Source of the DNA: Ceratothoa steindachneri
Lineage: Eukaryota; Arthropoda; Malacostraca; Isopoda; Cymothoidae
Direction of reading: 5' to 3'
Assembly: GCA_963969495.1 (NCBI GenBank)
Contig: OZ018326.1
Coordinates: 150,069,806-150,133,805, forward strand
Length of the DNA: 64,000 nucleotides
Shown piece after piece: positions 23,577 through 37,267 of the stretch. The notes beneath the pieces were generated by a model that saw only the letters and a list, made by a program, of their open reading frames with translations, was not told where the DNA came from and made no database searches. The translations under genes were made by a program, and so were the position numbers. Each line of letters begins with the position of its first letter. The first letter of the stretch is position 1.

Positions 23577-24160
23577 CTATACCATAAGTAACTTGCTTAC
23601 CTGCTCCATCAAATGAGATGTAAATTGATGGCCACGATCCGGCAATACTTCCTTTTGTAATCCGACACGAAAGAAAATGGTAATAAGGGCTTTGCCACAC
23701 GAGATGCTGTCGATCTTCTTGAGCGGTACAGCCTCGGGGAATCTGGTGGCAAAATCGATCAAATCAATTGCCACTTGGGAGAAGGGTTCTGAAATTACTG
23801 GGCTTTTCTGCAGTGGAGCTCGCTTAACTCGTCCCTTAATTGCAGTTTTCTGGCATATGTCACATGACAGACAATAGCACAGAATTTCCTCCGAGGCTCA
23901 GGGCCAATAAAAATACTTGGAAATTCGTTCGCTAAAATGACCTGAGAAGAGACTGTCATGTGCGGTTTGCAAAATAAGTTGAACATGAGAGCGGGGAATA
24001 CATAATGCTCGAGACTCGGTGTTATCTCCTTCTGAGCATATGCGATAGAGGAGGTTATCCTTGACAAGGAAATAAATTACTTCGTTGAACCTAATAGACT
24101 CTTGTGTCTTATTTTGGGCCTTAATCCACGGGAAGCGACTAGATTCACCATTCTCCAACT
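23577..24160 (-). pseudogene. Ty3/gypsy integrase relic, placed upstream of the RT
   Basis: The first frame (24158-23898) reads NEVIYFLVKDNLLYRICSEG, IPRSHVQLILQTAHDSLFSG and HFSERISKYFYWP, the HHCC zinc-binding region. After a frame change, ICQKTAIKGRVKRAPL and PFSQVAIDLIDFATRFPEAV follow. There about 18 residues of the usual core, after the first aspartate, are missing. LPDRGHQFTSHLMEQVSKLL carries the second aspartate block (DxGxQF). The frame ends before the catalytic glutamate and within about 40 bases the RT homology starts. Integrase therefore precedes RT on the coding strand, the reverse of standard gypsy order. Confidence 0.85.
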
Positions 24161-25301
24161 TTTATATGTTGTTATATTATGCTAAAGAAGGCACTCAATT
24201 TATGATGTATAATCGCATGCATTCTATTGGAAGAAGCAGTTTAATACGCTTTCAAGGTACTCTTCAATTCATGATAGTTTGGGGGATTCTCAACATTTCT
24301 AAGTAATTTCTTTTGCCTACGATGATGCGAAGGATGCCCAAAATTTAAATAACTACACATGCAACAAATATAGCCCCAGAAAATGGTTATATACAAATAA
24401 AATACTTGAAACATCCTACCAATTCTCCTCGTGGGATATAGTAAACCTCTTAGAAGATTTACACAATTTGCCTAAGGGACCAGAAGTACCATTCCATTGA
24501 CGTGCCTCAGAATTTCTACAACTTTTTGTAATTTTATTCATTCACGAGAGGGACTCAAACATACTTTTCCACACTGCTAAATAACACCACCTATGTAATC
24601 AGATAAAGGGTGACAGGTAAGCGTCCCTTTTATTATTTCTGTACTATAATTAAGAGCAGCAAAAATGGAAGTTGTAAGCGATAAGGTCGTCTCGTTTCAG
24701 ACATGATAGAGTATAGTTGAGTGGTTTCTTAAGATTTCTGACTAGTTAATGATAACTTAAGTATTAAAAAGTATTTAAAAGAAGCATTATGGATATTTCC
24801 TTTACGAAAGCACCTATGTGGAATGAAAAAGTGTAAATCTAATTATAAAGATTCCTTAGATAATTAGCTTTTGATATAATATTTATAGGTACTCAATCCT
24901 ATTTCTAATTTTATACAATTCAACACACTTTTCATTTAAAACCATTTGTTTTAGTTTGAATTAACTCGTAAAGTCTATTTATTGCAATGTGCCGGCTCAT
25001 CTATGTGGCTCCATTATTTTTTTAATCATTGCCACTCTAAAATACATAAAATATTATAAATATAACAGAGCAAATGAGTTTAAAAGAAGGTCACTAAATG
25101 TGACTAGTTCCACCGCATTTAAAATCTATAAATTATTTCTTCCTTTGTAATGGTGACTAATTCTGAGATCAAAGAAAACGTCTTTGTAAACAATGTTTTC
25201 CAAATAATAAAATTACAGATTTCAGACAAGCAAACGAATGTATCCTATATGAGAAATAAGGATTAAATAACCCTGAGGTAAAAAAATCGGTGGTCTTATT
25301 G
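24161..25301. other. AT-rich stretch without a gene
   Basis: No motif-bearing frame is present. The gypsy relic ends at its right side with a stop immediately upstream of the integrase reading frame. The LINE insertion starts at 25313. Confidence 0.5.
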
Positions 25302-25312
25302 GTCAACTCACG
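25302..25312. repeat. Target-site duplication, left copy (right copy 27751-27761)
   Basis: GTCAACTCACG occurs directly before the first element base and again directly after the poly-A tail at 27751-27761. The perfect 11-base match, with a partial match extending a few bases outward, is the signature of target-primed reverse transcription. Confidence 0.9.
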
Positions 25313-27512
25313 CTACTGCGCTCGCCTTTCGCAAGCCGGGAAGAGATCACTCTACTCCGACCGGTTTCCGCCCAATCTCTCTAACCTCTTGCGTGTGCAA
25401 GTTGATGGAGAAATTGGTAAATGTTAGATTAGCCTTTTTCCTGGACAGCGGAGGCCATCTGTCTTCTGCACAGTGCGGCTTCCGTAAGTTCCACTCCACG
25501 TCGGATGCTCTGCTCCGACTGGAAAATGCCGTCTGCGAGGCTTTCCTTCGTAGACAGCACTACGCCACGGTCTTTTTTGATCTGGAGAAGGCCTATGATA
25601 CCGCATGGCGATACGGTATTATGAATACTCTCCACACGATGGAAACGAGGGGACGCCTCCCAATGTTTATATCTGAATTTTGGCGAGATCGTCGAGTCCG
25701 CGTACGGGTGGGGGCAGCCCTCTCCGGCCAAAGGAGCAGGAAGAGGGTGTCCCGCAGGGAAGTGTCCTCAGTGTCACACTCTTTGCCCTGAGCATCAACG
25801 GCATCACCTCGGTGCTGCTAGAAGATGTTCTCGCTACGCTCTTCGTGGACGACCTTTCGATCTCTTTTGGCGCAGCCCAGATGCCAACTCTGGAGCGTCG
25901 ACTCCAACAGGCATTAGACCGCGTCTCTCGCTATGCCAAAGCGCACAGGTTTCGGTTTTCTTTGGCCAAGATCAAGGTGGTGCACATCTGCCGCCATCTA
26001 CGGTTTCACCCCGACCCAGATTTGTTTCTTAATGGGGTGCGCCTGGATGTGGTTGAGTCGCAGCGTTTCCTTGGTCTTGTATTCGACCGACGCCTCACCT
26101 TGGAGGCTCATATTCGCAGCCTTATGGTCTCTTGTACCCGCGCCATGGACATTCTCCGTTCCGTGACGTTCAGCGCTTGGGGCACTGATAGGGCTACTGC
26201 CTTACTTTTTTATCGATCCTTTGTTCGCTCTAAGCTCGACTACGGATGCGAGTTTTATGCATCCACAGGCGAGCGTTCATTGCGGAAGGTGGATTCGATC
26301 CACCACACCGGCCTTCGCCTTGCGACCGGTGCCTTCCGCACTCCCCCCATTGAGAGCCTGTTGGTCGATGCTGGGGAGATGCCACTCGCTCTGCGCCGCG
26401 TGCAGTGCATCACTCGCCTGTACGCGCGAGCCCGGCGCCTCCCTCAGTCGCCAACAGCTCTCACTGCATCCGCAGCTGATCTCGATGGTGCCTATGCCGC
26501 CGAGAGACGCCAGTCATACCCTAAGCCCTTTGGGTTTAGGGCCAGGAAACTCCTTCGAGAGGTAGATATAGCTCTCGGGCCGGTGGCGCCCCTGGTTCTG
26601 CCCAGGACGCCACCCTGGAGGGTACCACATTTGGCTATTTGTCGCCACGCCTCTGCTCCCAAAGCTTGTACTGCTCCGGGACTATTGCGTTCGACCTTTT
26701 TGGAGCACACATCGTGTCACGCTGGTACCGTGCCATTGTATACGGATGGCTCCAAGTCCAAAGAGGGGGTCGGCCTCCACGCCGTATCCCCTCTGTTTGA
26801 AGTCAGCGGGGCTCTACCAGGCGCTGCGTCTGTCTTCACGGCCGAGCTGGTGGCAATACACCACTCGGTCCGGGAGATTACGCGACTTGCCCGGTTCGGA
26901 GACCGGATTGTGATCTATAGCGACTCACAAAGCACCCTGAGTGCTCTCGGGGCATTGGAATCTCCGCATCCCCTGGTTCGCGAAATCCGTGACGCCACGG
27001 TTTTGGCGAGCCGGGCAGATGTCGAGATTATCTTCTGCTGGGTTCCTGGACATGTAGGAATTGCGGGGAATGAGCGCGTTGATGAGGGCGCCAAAGAGTC
27101 CGCGAGGACTCTGCGACCGGACCAGCGTTTCGCTCTTCCTCACACTGACTACATGGAAGGAATACGGGCAGCTCTTTGGACTGCTTGGCAAAAAAGATGG
27201 GAGATAGTCGAAGGGAACTTAAAGTTGCGTGTTATTGCGCCGCGACTGTTCCCATGGACCTATCCCTTAATGCCGCGGCGGCTTCAGGTTGCTTTCTGTC
27301 GTCCCCGAATCGGCCACACTAGTGTGACGCATAGCTATTTGATGGAGCGCTCGCCTGCGCCCTATTGCAATGACTGCGTCGTCCCCCAGACTGCTCGGCA
27401 CATTCTTGTCGAATGTCCCAGTCTGGGTGATCTTCGCGCACGACACCTGTCCCGGTACCGGGATGGGCGGGGTCGCTACCGCCTGTCCCTTGTACTCGGG
27501 ACGAGTGCGTGA
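25313..27512 (+). pseudogene. ORF2 3' part: reverse transcriptase palm, thumb and RNase H
   Basis: The first frame (to about 25730) reads RPISLTSCVCKLMEKLVNVR, QCGFRKFHSTSDALLRLENA and FFDLEKAYDTAWRYGI, the RT fingers and first catalytic aspartate. A one-base deletion near 25729, compared with the 61.5-kb copy, shifts to the frame that ends at 27512. That frame has GVPQGSVLSVTLFALSINGI, FVDDLSISFG (the YVDD box as FVDD), then RNase H residues YTDGSKSKEGVG, TAELVAI, YSDSQSTL and GHVGIAGNERVDEGAK. A C-terminal Cys/His knuckle, CNDCVVPQTARHILVEC, follows. It ends earlier than its relative because of an indel around 27500. It has no start of its own and cannot make a functional ORF2. Confidence 0.93.
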
Positions 27513-27748
27513 ACTTGGACTGGTGGACTTATTGACTTTTGGGGGGAGGCCGGCCTTCTCCCTTTCATTTAACCCGGTTTAATTGTTGTTGTTTTTGTTA
27601 TTGTTTTTGTTATTGCTTTGTTATTGTTATTTCTTTTTATTGTTTCCTGTTCAATTTTTTAAAGTAGCCTAGAACTAGGCTATTTGTTTACGGCAACTTA
27701 TGCCTTAGTCGGCAGTCGCCAGATAGCCCCTTAATTAAAAAAAAAAAA
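25313..27748 (+). mobile_element. 5'-truncated copy of the RNase H-bearing LINE family seen at 56.6-63.7 kb
   Basis: From 25313 the sequence follows 61152 onward of the full copy at high identity, through the RT, RNase H and 3' UTR to a poly-A tail at about 27737-27748. The 5' truncation lies in the RT domain, between the endonuclease and the RT palm. It is GC-richer than the AT-rich flanks. The perfect target-site duplication and near-identity to the 61-kb copy indicate a recent insertion. It ends with the same 3' hairpin region, slightly diverged. Confidence 0.95.
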
Positions 27749-27761
27749 TTGTCAACTCACG

Positions 27762-29942
27762 TCCATTTACTTCCAGGATGAATATAAAACAGAAAAAAGA
27801 CAGCAAACACATGGCTTTAGGAATGAGAATCGACTAATATTAAATATCATCCATTGGTAAGAAAAGAGAAACTACAAATAGGCCACTCCTGAAGAGATAA
27901 CTGTCCCAGTTCTAAAATCTGTCCCTCTCTCACAACGGCAATCTCAATACGATTTTTTCCTCTTCCTTACCAGGAAACAACAAACATCAGTTACATTCCC
28001 ATTGAGTTCGGGCTGCCCTTTTCGCTTACAGTCCCTTGGCTGAGAAGTTAGATTCGATTATCTTCCTCTTTGCATCGTTAACTCTTCCTTTTCTTGGCCG
28101 CTTCAAATTCATCCTACATGAAAACGTCTACTAGTTATGTTATGACGTGTATATGCTTCTAATATAAACTTTTCCACTTGAATGCGATGTTTATCCTAGC
28201 AACCTTTCTATGGCACTCTTTCACATTTGTCTCACCCACACTGCATTCAGGAAGTAACATAGACTGCTTTGTGACCTAGAAGAACGCAGCTAAGATTCAA
28301 TTTTCTTTCTCTTTCCCTCGTTTGTAATCAACCAGCTATTTCTTCAGGCTGGTTGACTGGTGGTTTTGTTTTTTATCAGAAACTATTTCTTCTATTTGAT
28401 TTGTTCCATAACAATCAGGCTAGTTTTATTCGTACTACCTGAATTTATGTGCACCGTTCCTTTCCATTTATTTACTCTCATTAACTGAAGCATTTTCTAT
28501 TTTTGTCTATATGTATAATTACACTATAGTAGTTTCATTTTCTCAAGAAGAGCAATGACACTTGGCTTAGAATGACTTTTCTTCAGTTGCATCAGATTTT
28601 ATGTGTATTTTCAAGGTATAGTCAGGAGTTCGTAAATTGAGTTATATTTTTATATTAAACGACCTAAATGTTTTTTTCTACGAGGTCTTTGAATCTAACA
28701 GTGATTTGGCTCTAGTCTTTTAACTTCACTAAGAATGAATTTCATTAAACCTTTTTCTCCATAGATCAATCCGAAAATTCTTTCTTAAGCTAATTTAATA
28801 CTGACAATTTCACATTATGCTTACACGTAAATCGTCACATTCCAAACTAGATATCAATCCCTCTCCAAAAGGAAAAAGCCATCGGATTGTAGATACTCAA
28901 ACGATAAAACAAGTCTCTGCATTAGATAGAAACTTAACTTATATTATGCTTAGATAAATTCGACAAAAAGCATTACTTCTCCTCATTGATTACTTCAAAA
29001 TATCGACTAAGTAAACAGAATTTCGGCAATTAGACTATAACGAAACAAATAAGCAAGATAGAGTTCACTAAGATTTAATTCACTCTCGTCTTTCATTTGT
29101 CTGTAATTCCTGATAACAATCTTGATATGCTTCACTCCCTATTCGTAGGTAGGATACAAGAAATAGCTCTTTATCTTACCTCAACTTGAAGCTGCTGCTT
29201 CCTTTGACAATCCCTTCAGAGCCCACTTTGAAATCGATTATCTCCAATCGAAATTCGTCTGTTAAATTCAAGTCCCCACTCGCCTGAACGTTTTCCCAAG
29301 GCGCTTATTCACTTCTATCATTAATGGTTTGATTCGAAGCCCCTGTCTCTACTAATACCTTGTTATTTTTCTTTCGTTCATCCTCTGGCCCATCAAAACT
29401 TGTAAAATACTTTACTTTCCACCAAGAATTTTAATATCAAATCACTCCGTTGATAGCACCGGACTTAATACAGTCAAAGGTTATGGATAGACATACAAAT
29501 TAAAGTTCGATATCATTAATTGTTTGGTGTAATCAAAAAACTCCGTGTTTTATACTGTAAGAAACTAGAAATATATTTCTTTTTGAAAGGTGTCTTCTTT
29601 TAGAAAAACTTTACCTATTTTTATTGCCCTCCGCACCATTTTTCTCCTTTTCTCTTTTCCATCACAAAGCCCATGCGCTTTTTCAGCTTTGATTATTTCA
29701 TTTAATCCAAGGGTATGACGACATAAAAGTTAGTTGCCTATTTCTGTTTTGCTATCTTAATCGTTCATCTATTTACTAAGCCCTATGTATTAAGATCTAG
29801 GTATTGGGTAGTTTAAATTTTGAATAGCTAGTCTCATATAGGTAAAGGGGATCCAAAATAATCAAATTATTTCAACATCATGGCTAATTGGAAATACTTC
29901 AGTTTAGGGGCACACGATAGGGGGCTCTGTTTCTGGGCTACA
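27762..29942. other. AT-rich stretch without a gene
   Basis: No motif-bearing frame, satellite or RNA-like structure was found over about 2.2 kb. Confidence 0.5.
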
Positions 29943-30563
29943 ATTTTGAGCTACAATCTAGGCCTTATGACATCAGACGGTAGCTTCGCATGTGGTCAAT
30001 CACGGCGTTGTATTTGTTTTATATTTAGTTATTCCTTTTTTCTTTATTATTTAGTAAATACTTGCACTTCTACTCAATTATATTATTAAGTAATGCATTG
30101 ATTTTTTTTATAATTACTAATGTATTAAATTTTGTATGTTTCGTTTACCTATTTTTGTGAAATTAAACCATTATTTTCACACACTGGCAACCCTTAATTC
30201 AACCTTATTTCAAACATTGACAAACCTGAACCCGAGCAGTCAAAAGAGCACGATTCTTACGAGCCCGGTTTTTACGACTTTTCTATAGATCGTGGCCTCA
30301 TTTTAAAAGCAAAGATTTGCGACAGGTATGGGACAGAAGAGCGGCTCGATTATAATAGTGAAAGGTCAAGATAGTTCAGATTTTGTGAGAACTGAGTATA
30401 TCATTAGGTAATTTGGGGCTACAATCTAGGCTTTATGACGTCAGAGGGAAGCTTCGCATGTGGCCATTCACCTCGTTGTATTTGTTTTGTTATTTAGTCT
30501 TTTCCTTTCTTCTTTATTATTTAGTAAATGCCTGCACTTCTAGCAATTATATTATGTAGTAAT
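29943..30563 (+). repeat. Direct repeat pair of ~150 bp, 468 bp apart
   Basis: 29943-30095 and 30411-30563 share GGGCTACAATYTNGRGCTAC-like sequence, CTACAATCTAGGCYTTATGA, GTCAGASGG, AGCTTCGCATGTGGYCA and CGTTGTATTTGTTTT, then TTCTTTATTATTTAGTAAAT and CTTGCACTTCTA-type ends. Identity is about 85 percent by eye. The enclosed 315 bases show no coding. It could be a small LTR-like or tandem-duplicated element. Confidence 0.75.
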
Positions 30564-30601
30564 AAATGCAAAAAATCACACAGGAAAATGAAAGGAGGAT
30601 T

Positions 30602-30638
30602 CCAAGTACTTTCGAACTTGTTCAGTTCATTATCAAGG
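30602..30638 (-). other. Hammerhead-core-like / Penelope-type motif
   Basis: The minus strand reads CCTTGATAAT, then a perfect GAACT-gaaca-AGTTC hairpin, then CGAAAGTACTTGG. The arrangement matches (C)UGANNA, stem II, GAAA, and the sequence is typical of Penelope-like repeats as I remember them. No RT of that class is visible nearby, so this would be a short non-coding remnant. Confidence 0.4.
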
Positions 30639-30845
30639 AATAATGAAATATTTTACAAGGTGAAATATATATGTAAGACAGAAGGGCAATGCCACGCCCA
30701 TGTAAAACGAAAGGACCTCAAAATAGAAAGAAAATATCAAAGATGGATGTGAAGTATAAAACCAAATAGATAAGGTCTACTTCGGGAAAATTACACCCTT
30801 TGCGCAAATAATGTAAACATTTATGACTAAACTAAATACATACAT

Positions 30846-31005
30846 AACCGATTGTGAATACATAAAAATAGACAAGAGAAACATAACTAAATTAATAAAT
30901 CAAGGGGCCAAGATTTAAAATGGACAATTTCGTTATAAATAAGCCTTTTAATAACTAATTTAGTTATGTCTCTCTTGTCTATTTTTATGATATTCCCTAT
31001 TGTAT
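30846..31005. repeat. Inverted repeat with ~35-45 base arms
   Basis: The left arm contains CATAAAAATAGACAAGAGAA followed by ACATAACTAAATTA; the right arm, reverse complemented, contains the same phrases with one difference. About 60 bases separate them. It could be a short MITE-like remnant or a hairpin. Neighbouring sequences up to 31180 show no coding. Confidence 0.7.
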
Positions 31006-31179
31006 GATTACATACTTTCACAATTTTATGGGTAGGTTTTTTTCGCATCCCGATAAACTCCATCGCACCTCTTTCTCGTACTTTAAAAATAAAAGAACCA
31101 GTTTTATTTTGACTTTACTTTGAAATAGGATCTTTTGTTTATATTACGGTTTCCATCTTAGATTCGGAAAAGACTAACA

Positions 31180-31880
31180 GGTTGCGCTTGCCACCAGTAG
31201 GCACAGTCTATATTTTTTTAGTTAGAGTCATTCACATGGATAAGTCACTCAAGACACAATTACAACATCTGATTATATTCAACAAGATAAAATCTCCACC
31301 ACACTTATTTCGTCCTCAAACCATCCATGAAGGTAAGAGCAGTCTTTTCCTCTATTTAATTATGTATTTCAGATTTTCTCATGTTTGGATTTCTTTCAGA
31401 CAACTGTGATAAAGTGTCCCGGTTTACTAACAGACATTGAGGTTAACAACTACTCATAATTTGGAGAGGATTTTCGTCGTTTGGCAAGTGAAGGTCGACC
31501 AATGTCATATTTAACACATGATAAATTTGCCATTTTTTTTAACTCCTCGCCATTACTCTTGTCGAATGCGACCCGAAAGATCTTTGTTGATCCGATGCTG
31601 TTCGTAGAATTTAATTTATTTTTCTAACTTGAAGTTGCGGGGTCTTTTTCATTAAAAATGAACTATTGTGCTTTTCTTCTCCACTTTTCTTATACATATT
31701 CCAATTTTGTCTGAATAATTTATAAAACGCCCGAATATTTGAATCGCCTTACAAATGCCACTCATAACGTTTACTTCTCCTTTAATATTGTCCTATTAAC
31801 GTACCATTTCTATAAACGGTTTGTTTATTATAAGATGCATGATTTCGTTTAAATCACTGCTTTCCTTGGCTCTCCATTTC
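31180..31880. other. AT-rich stretch without a gene
   Basis: The plus-strand frame of 75 codons at 31182 shows no recognisable motif. Confidence 0.4.
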
Positions 31881-33420
31881 GTTTGGTTGTGGGAAAATAT
31901 CATGCTGATATGGTCGAATGAGTGGTCTTAGGGTTAACAGTGATGAACATAATACCTGCGTTCATTAACGGAAAAAGATCTGCGGTGAAAAGAGCAGGAA
32001 GGAGAAAAATGGCAGAAGGATAAATGTGGTGAACACATAAATCGGGCAGTAAGAGAGAAAATGTTGCGAAAAAACTTAAGAGTAGATAGAAAGAGTTCAA
32101 TCTAGATGACTAGATACCAAAACGTCGTGTTTTATTGTGTCTTTGGTAGTGGTATTGCTTTAGACGGGTGGTGGGTGGGCATGAGGCAAGGAAATGTGAT
32201 ATTCATGTTGTTATCATCTTATGTGTGTATAGGTCTTGGTTGCGGGTAATCGAGAGGTGTGGGATATCTCAGCGTTATCGCAACGTGTTGTTTGGGGTGG
32301 ATTAGGGTGTATGTCGGGTTTCTTGAACTTCTCTAGTTGTTGTGTTAATCGGGTGTGTGTGTATGTGTATAGTGGGGTGAGTTTGTTGTTTTAGGGTGCT
32401 GTGTTTATAAATGTGTACCGAGGAGACCGGCATGCACGGTTTAGTATTTTGTGCGTAGTTTTAAATAGTTGTGGGAAATGTCAGAGGCAAGTGAGTTGTT
32501 GAATATATGTGTAAGTGTTGGGAAAATGTTTTTGAGAAGATGATTTATTAATGTGGCTTGCAGGCTGGGACGCTTAAAGGTTCGAGGGCGCATTTTTGAT
32601 GTTGTTTTGATATAGTATTTTGTTTCTTCGACGGTATTAGCGGTGGTTATAGAGGTAGGGTAGTCGATCACCTTATTTCGTACCAGGGGAGTTGGCCCAA
32701 ATTCATCAGCGTGGAGCCGACCCCATATCCAACCTCCCTGGAATTGCTGTTGTGCGTGTGGTTTGGGTATTTTGTATGTGTACACCATGTCCCTGTGGAA
32801 TTTGAATGCGTCGATGATATCATTAGTATCAGTGAGTGTGCATTTGTTGCAGTGTAGGGTGATTAATATTGTTGACCTTCCTACGATCCTCTTCCCGCTC
32901 TATCCTGAGAAGGAATGTTCGGGACAAGTGAAACTCAGCGTCATCCCCATTGCCGATCTCCTCGCACGCACCACTGCTGGTTCCGATCCAGCTGCAGGCA
33001 TTTTAGGATGCGAGCAGATAGAACTGACATGTTGTGTTGTCGTCTTTTGTAGTGGTTGTTGTGCATTTTAATTAGCGTGTATGAAAAATGTGAAGTTTTA
33101 AGGCCTGGCTATGTCTTTCATGGTGTGTAAATATTTCGTTCAGAGTTTCTTGTGTTCCTGTTTCTAGTCCAGTAGTTGTCTATGGGTGTATGGTTGCCGT
33201 CCTTGAGAGTGAGGTTGTCAAGTGTGTGATTGGTTATGTGTCTCTTGAATTCCTCCCATTTTGTGTTAGTATACTCTAAGAGAGGTAGTATGGGTATTCT
33301 GCTAGGATAAGATGATATTATAAGACATACAGAGATGTCGTCAGATAGTACGTGGAGACTTAAATCTTTGTGTGTTGAATTGTGTGGCGTAGTCATTACG
33401 AAGTACTATATCTGGATATA
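31880..33420 (-). pseudogene. Decayed non-LTR retrotransposon ORF2 fragment
   Basis: The plus strand is strikingly GT-rich, so the minus strand is rich in Thr, Pro, His and Asn. The minus frame from 33396 reads STHKDLSLHVLSDDISVCLI, then LEYTNTKWEEFKRHI, resembling the end of an APE-type endonuclease and the linker (typically xANWxxFxxxL). A second frame (32788-32441) reads KMRPRTFKRPSLQATLINHL followed by FPTLTHIFNNSLASDI, matching the region in front of RT where LLxxxxPxLxxIFNxSLxxG is usual. Later frames to about 31900 contain HVAITLRYPTPL and similar scraps. No YADD box is preserved. I favour a Jockey/CR1-type LINE. Confidence 0.5.
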
Positions 33421-33491
33421 TAGATATATGTTGCCTCACCTAAATAGGCTTTCACATTTGCGCTTCATATATTAATTGTTGAAATAATTAG

Positions 33492-35790
<2,299 letters not shown>

Positions 35791-37267
35791 ATAAATGATA
35801 TGAGAGAGGAGGCTAATAATACTAGTTCGTAATGAAAAAAATAAAGGTTATTTCAGAGTGAAAGTGATGTCATTGAAGAGTACTGGTTGAAACCCTGGGA
35901 CTTGGCTCAAGAATAAAGACAGGGGAGTAAATCAGAAGATATGAGACAGGAATGAGCCTTATCGTATCCGCAGCCTGATTTAATAATGGGAGTAAAGAAG
36001 TTAAGAGCGAAAGAAGATAATCTCGGGGATCATGTGATGATTTACGACGATTTGATGGCTTCAATCAAGGTTTAGACACAAACACTGCATAAATTTGAAG
36101 TCTTTGCCTGCTGCAATGATTTGTAATCAAGATCTTTCTTCAGACGTAATGTCACATTGCTTAGAGGTATTTCGAACATCTTGTGTTCACCGTTTTGCAA
36201 TTTATGAGAACTTAAAAGGTTATTTTTTTTTTATTTAATCAAATTTTAAGTTCCTTTGAATTTGGATTACAAAAATATTGTTGTTGGTTTCAAAAAGCGC
36301 TGCGGTTTTAGCAATAGTAAGCATTAAATTGTTTAGACTTATTCGAAATTACATCTACTAGGCTTAAAATATGCTATTAAATTAATAGTGTTCTATCCTT
36401 ATATGATACTCCTTTTACTTGTATATGTGTTGAATGTATATTAATATGAAATTGTTAAAATTTCACATCCAATAAACCTTCTTGATTACACGATTACTGA
36501 CCTAAGAGGAGAAATTGGTTATTCAAAGCATTCGAATGCGTCTGCTTACACCAGGTACAATGCAATAACTAGGACATATCTTTAGGTTTTATCAACAGAA
36601 ATTAATATTGTGTTTGGTGAAATAACTGTAGTATTGAGAAATGTTAACAGCCATAACTTGGAACATCACTAAGGGAAAATACACAATGCACAATTTAACT
36701 CAGTCCAATCACAAGCACAATCAATTTTGTATCAATCTCTATATTAAGTTAATTAATGATTCTCATCTCGTCGAGGATAAAGTGTGAAGCTTAACTTGGG
36801 CATTTGCTTCTAATTAATTTCTTTCATTATTTCAATGCAATCATTTCTGCATTAATAACGTTAATGATAACGAAGCCTTTGATTCATAACTTCTATTATT
36901 TTATGGACGTTTATTGATCTGTACAAAAGGTAAATCGATGATTGCAGTAATTTGGTAAAAGAAATTGTGAAGCAGCGAGGTTATTTTACTCCTGAATATA
37001 TTAATTTTTTGTCTGCTATTATAAAAATTCGTTGGAACCTTTTTGCTTATCTAGTAATTTTGATCACAAAATAAACATCCTGGTACATTATTAGATAGGC
37101 ATCTTCTTTTCTAAGTTGAAATATTTATTCCTTCCTGTATGCTTAATTCATTCTTTATGTTTCGATGAAGATTTAAATATGGTTCTTTTTCATATTTTGG
37201 TGTTTTGCTCTTTATACTTAGTTCTTCTCTAGTTTCTCAAATACCCGCCAGGACCCAGTAATCAGGA
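35791..37267. other. AT-rich stretch without a gene
   Basis: A purine-rich section at 35800-36060 has a 64-codon minus frame without motifs. Nothing else can be supported. Confidence 0.45.
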
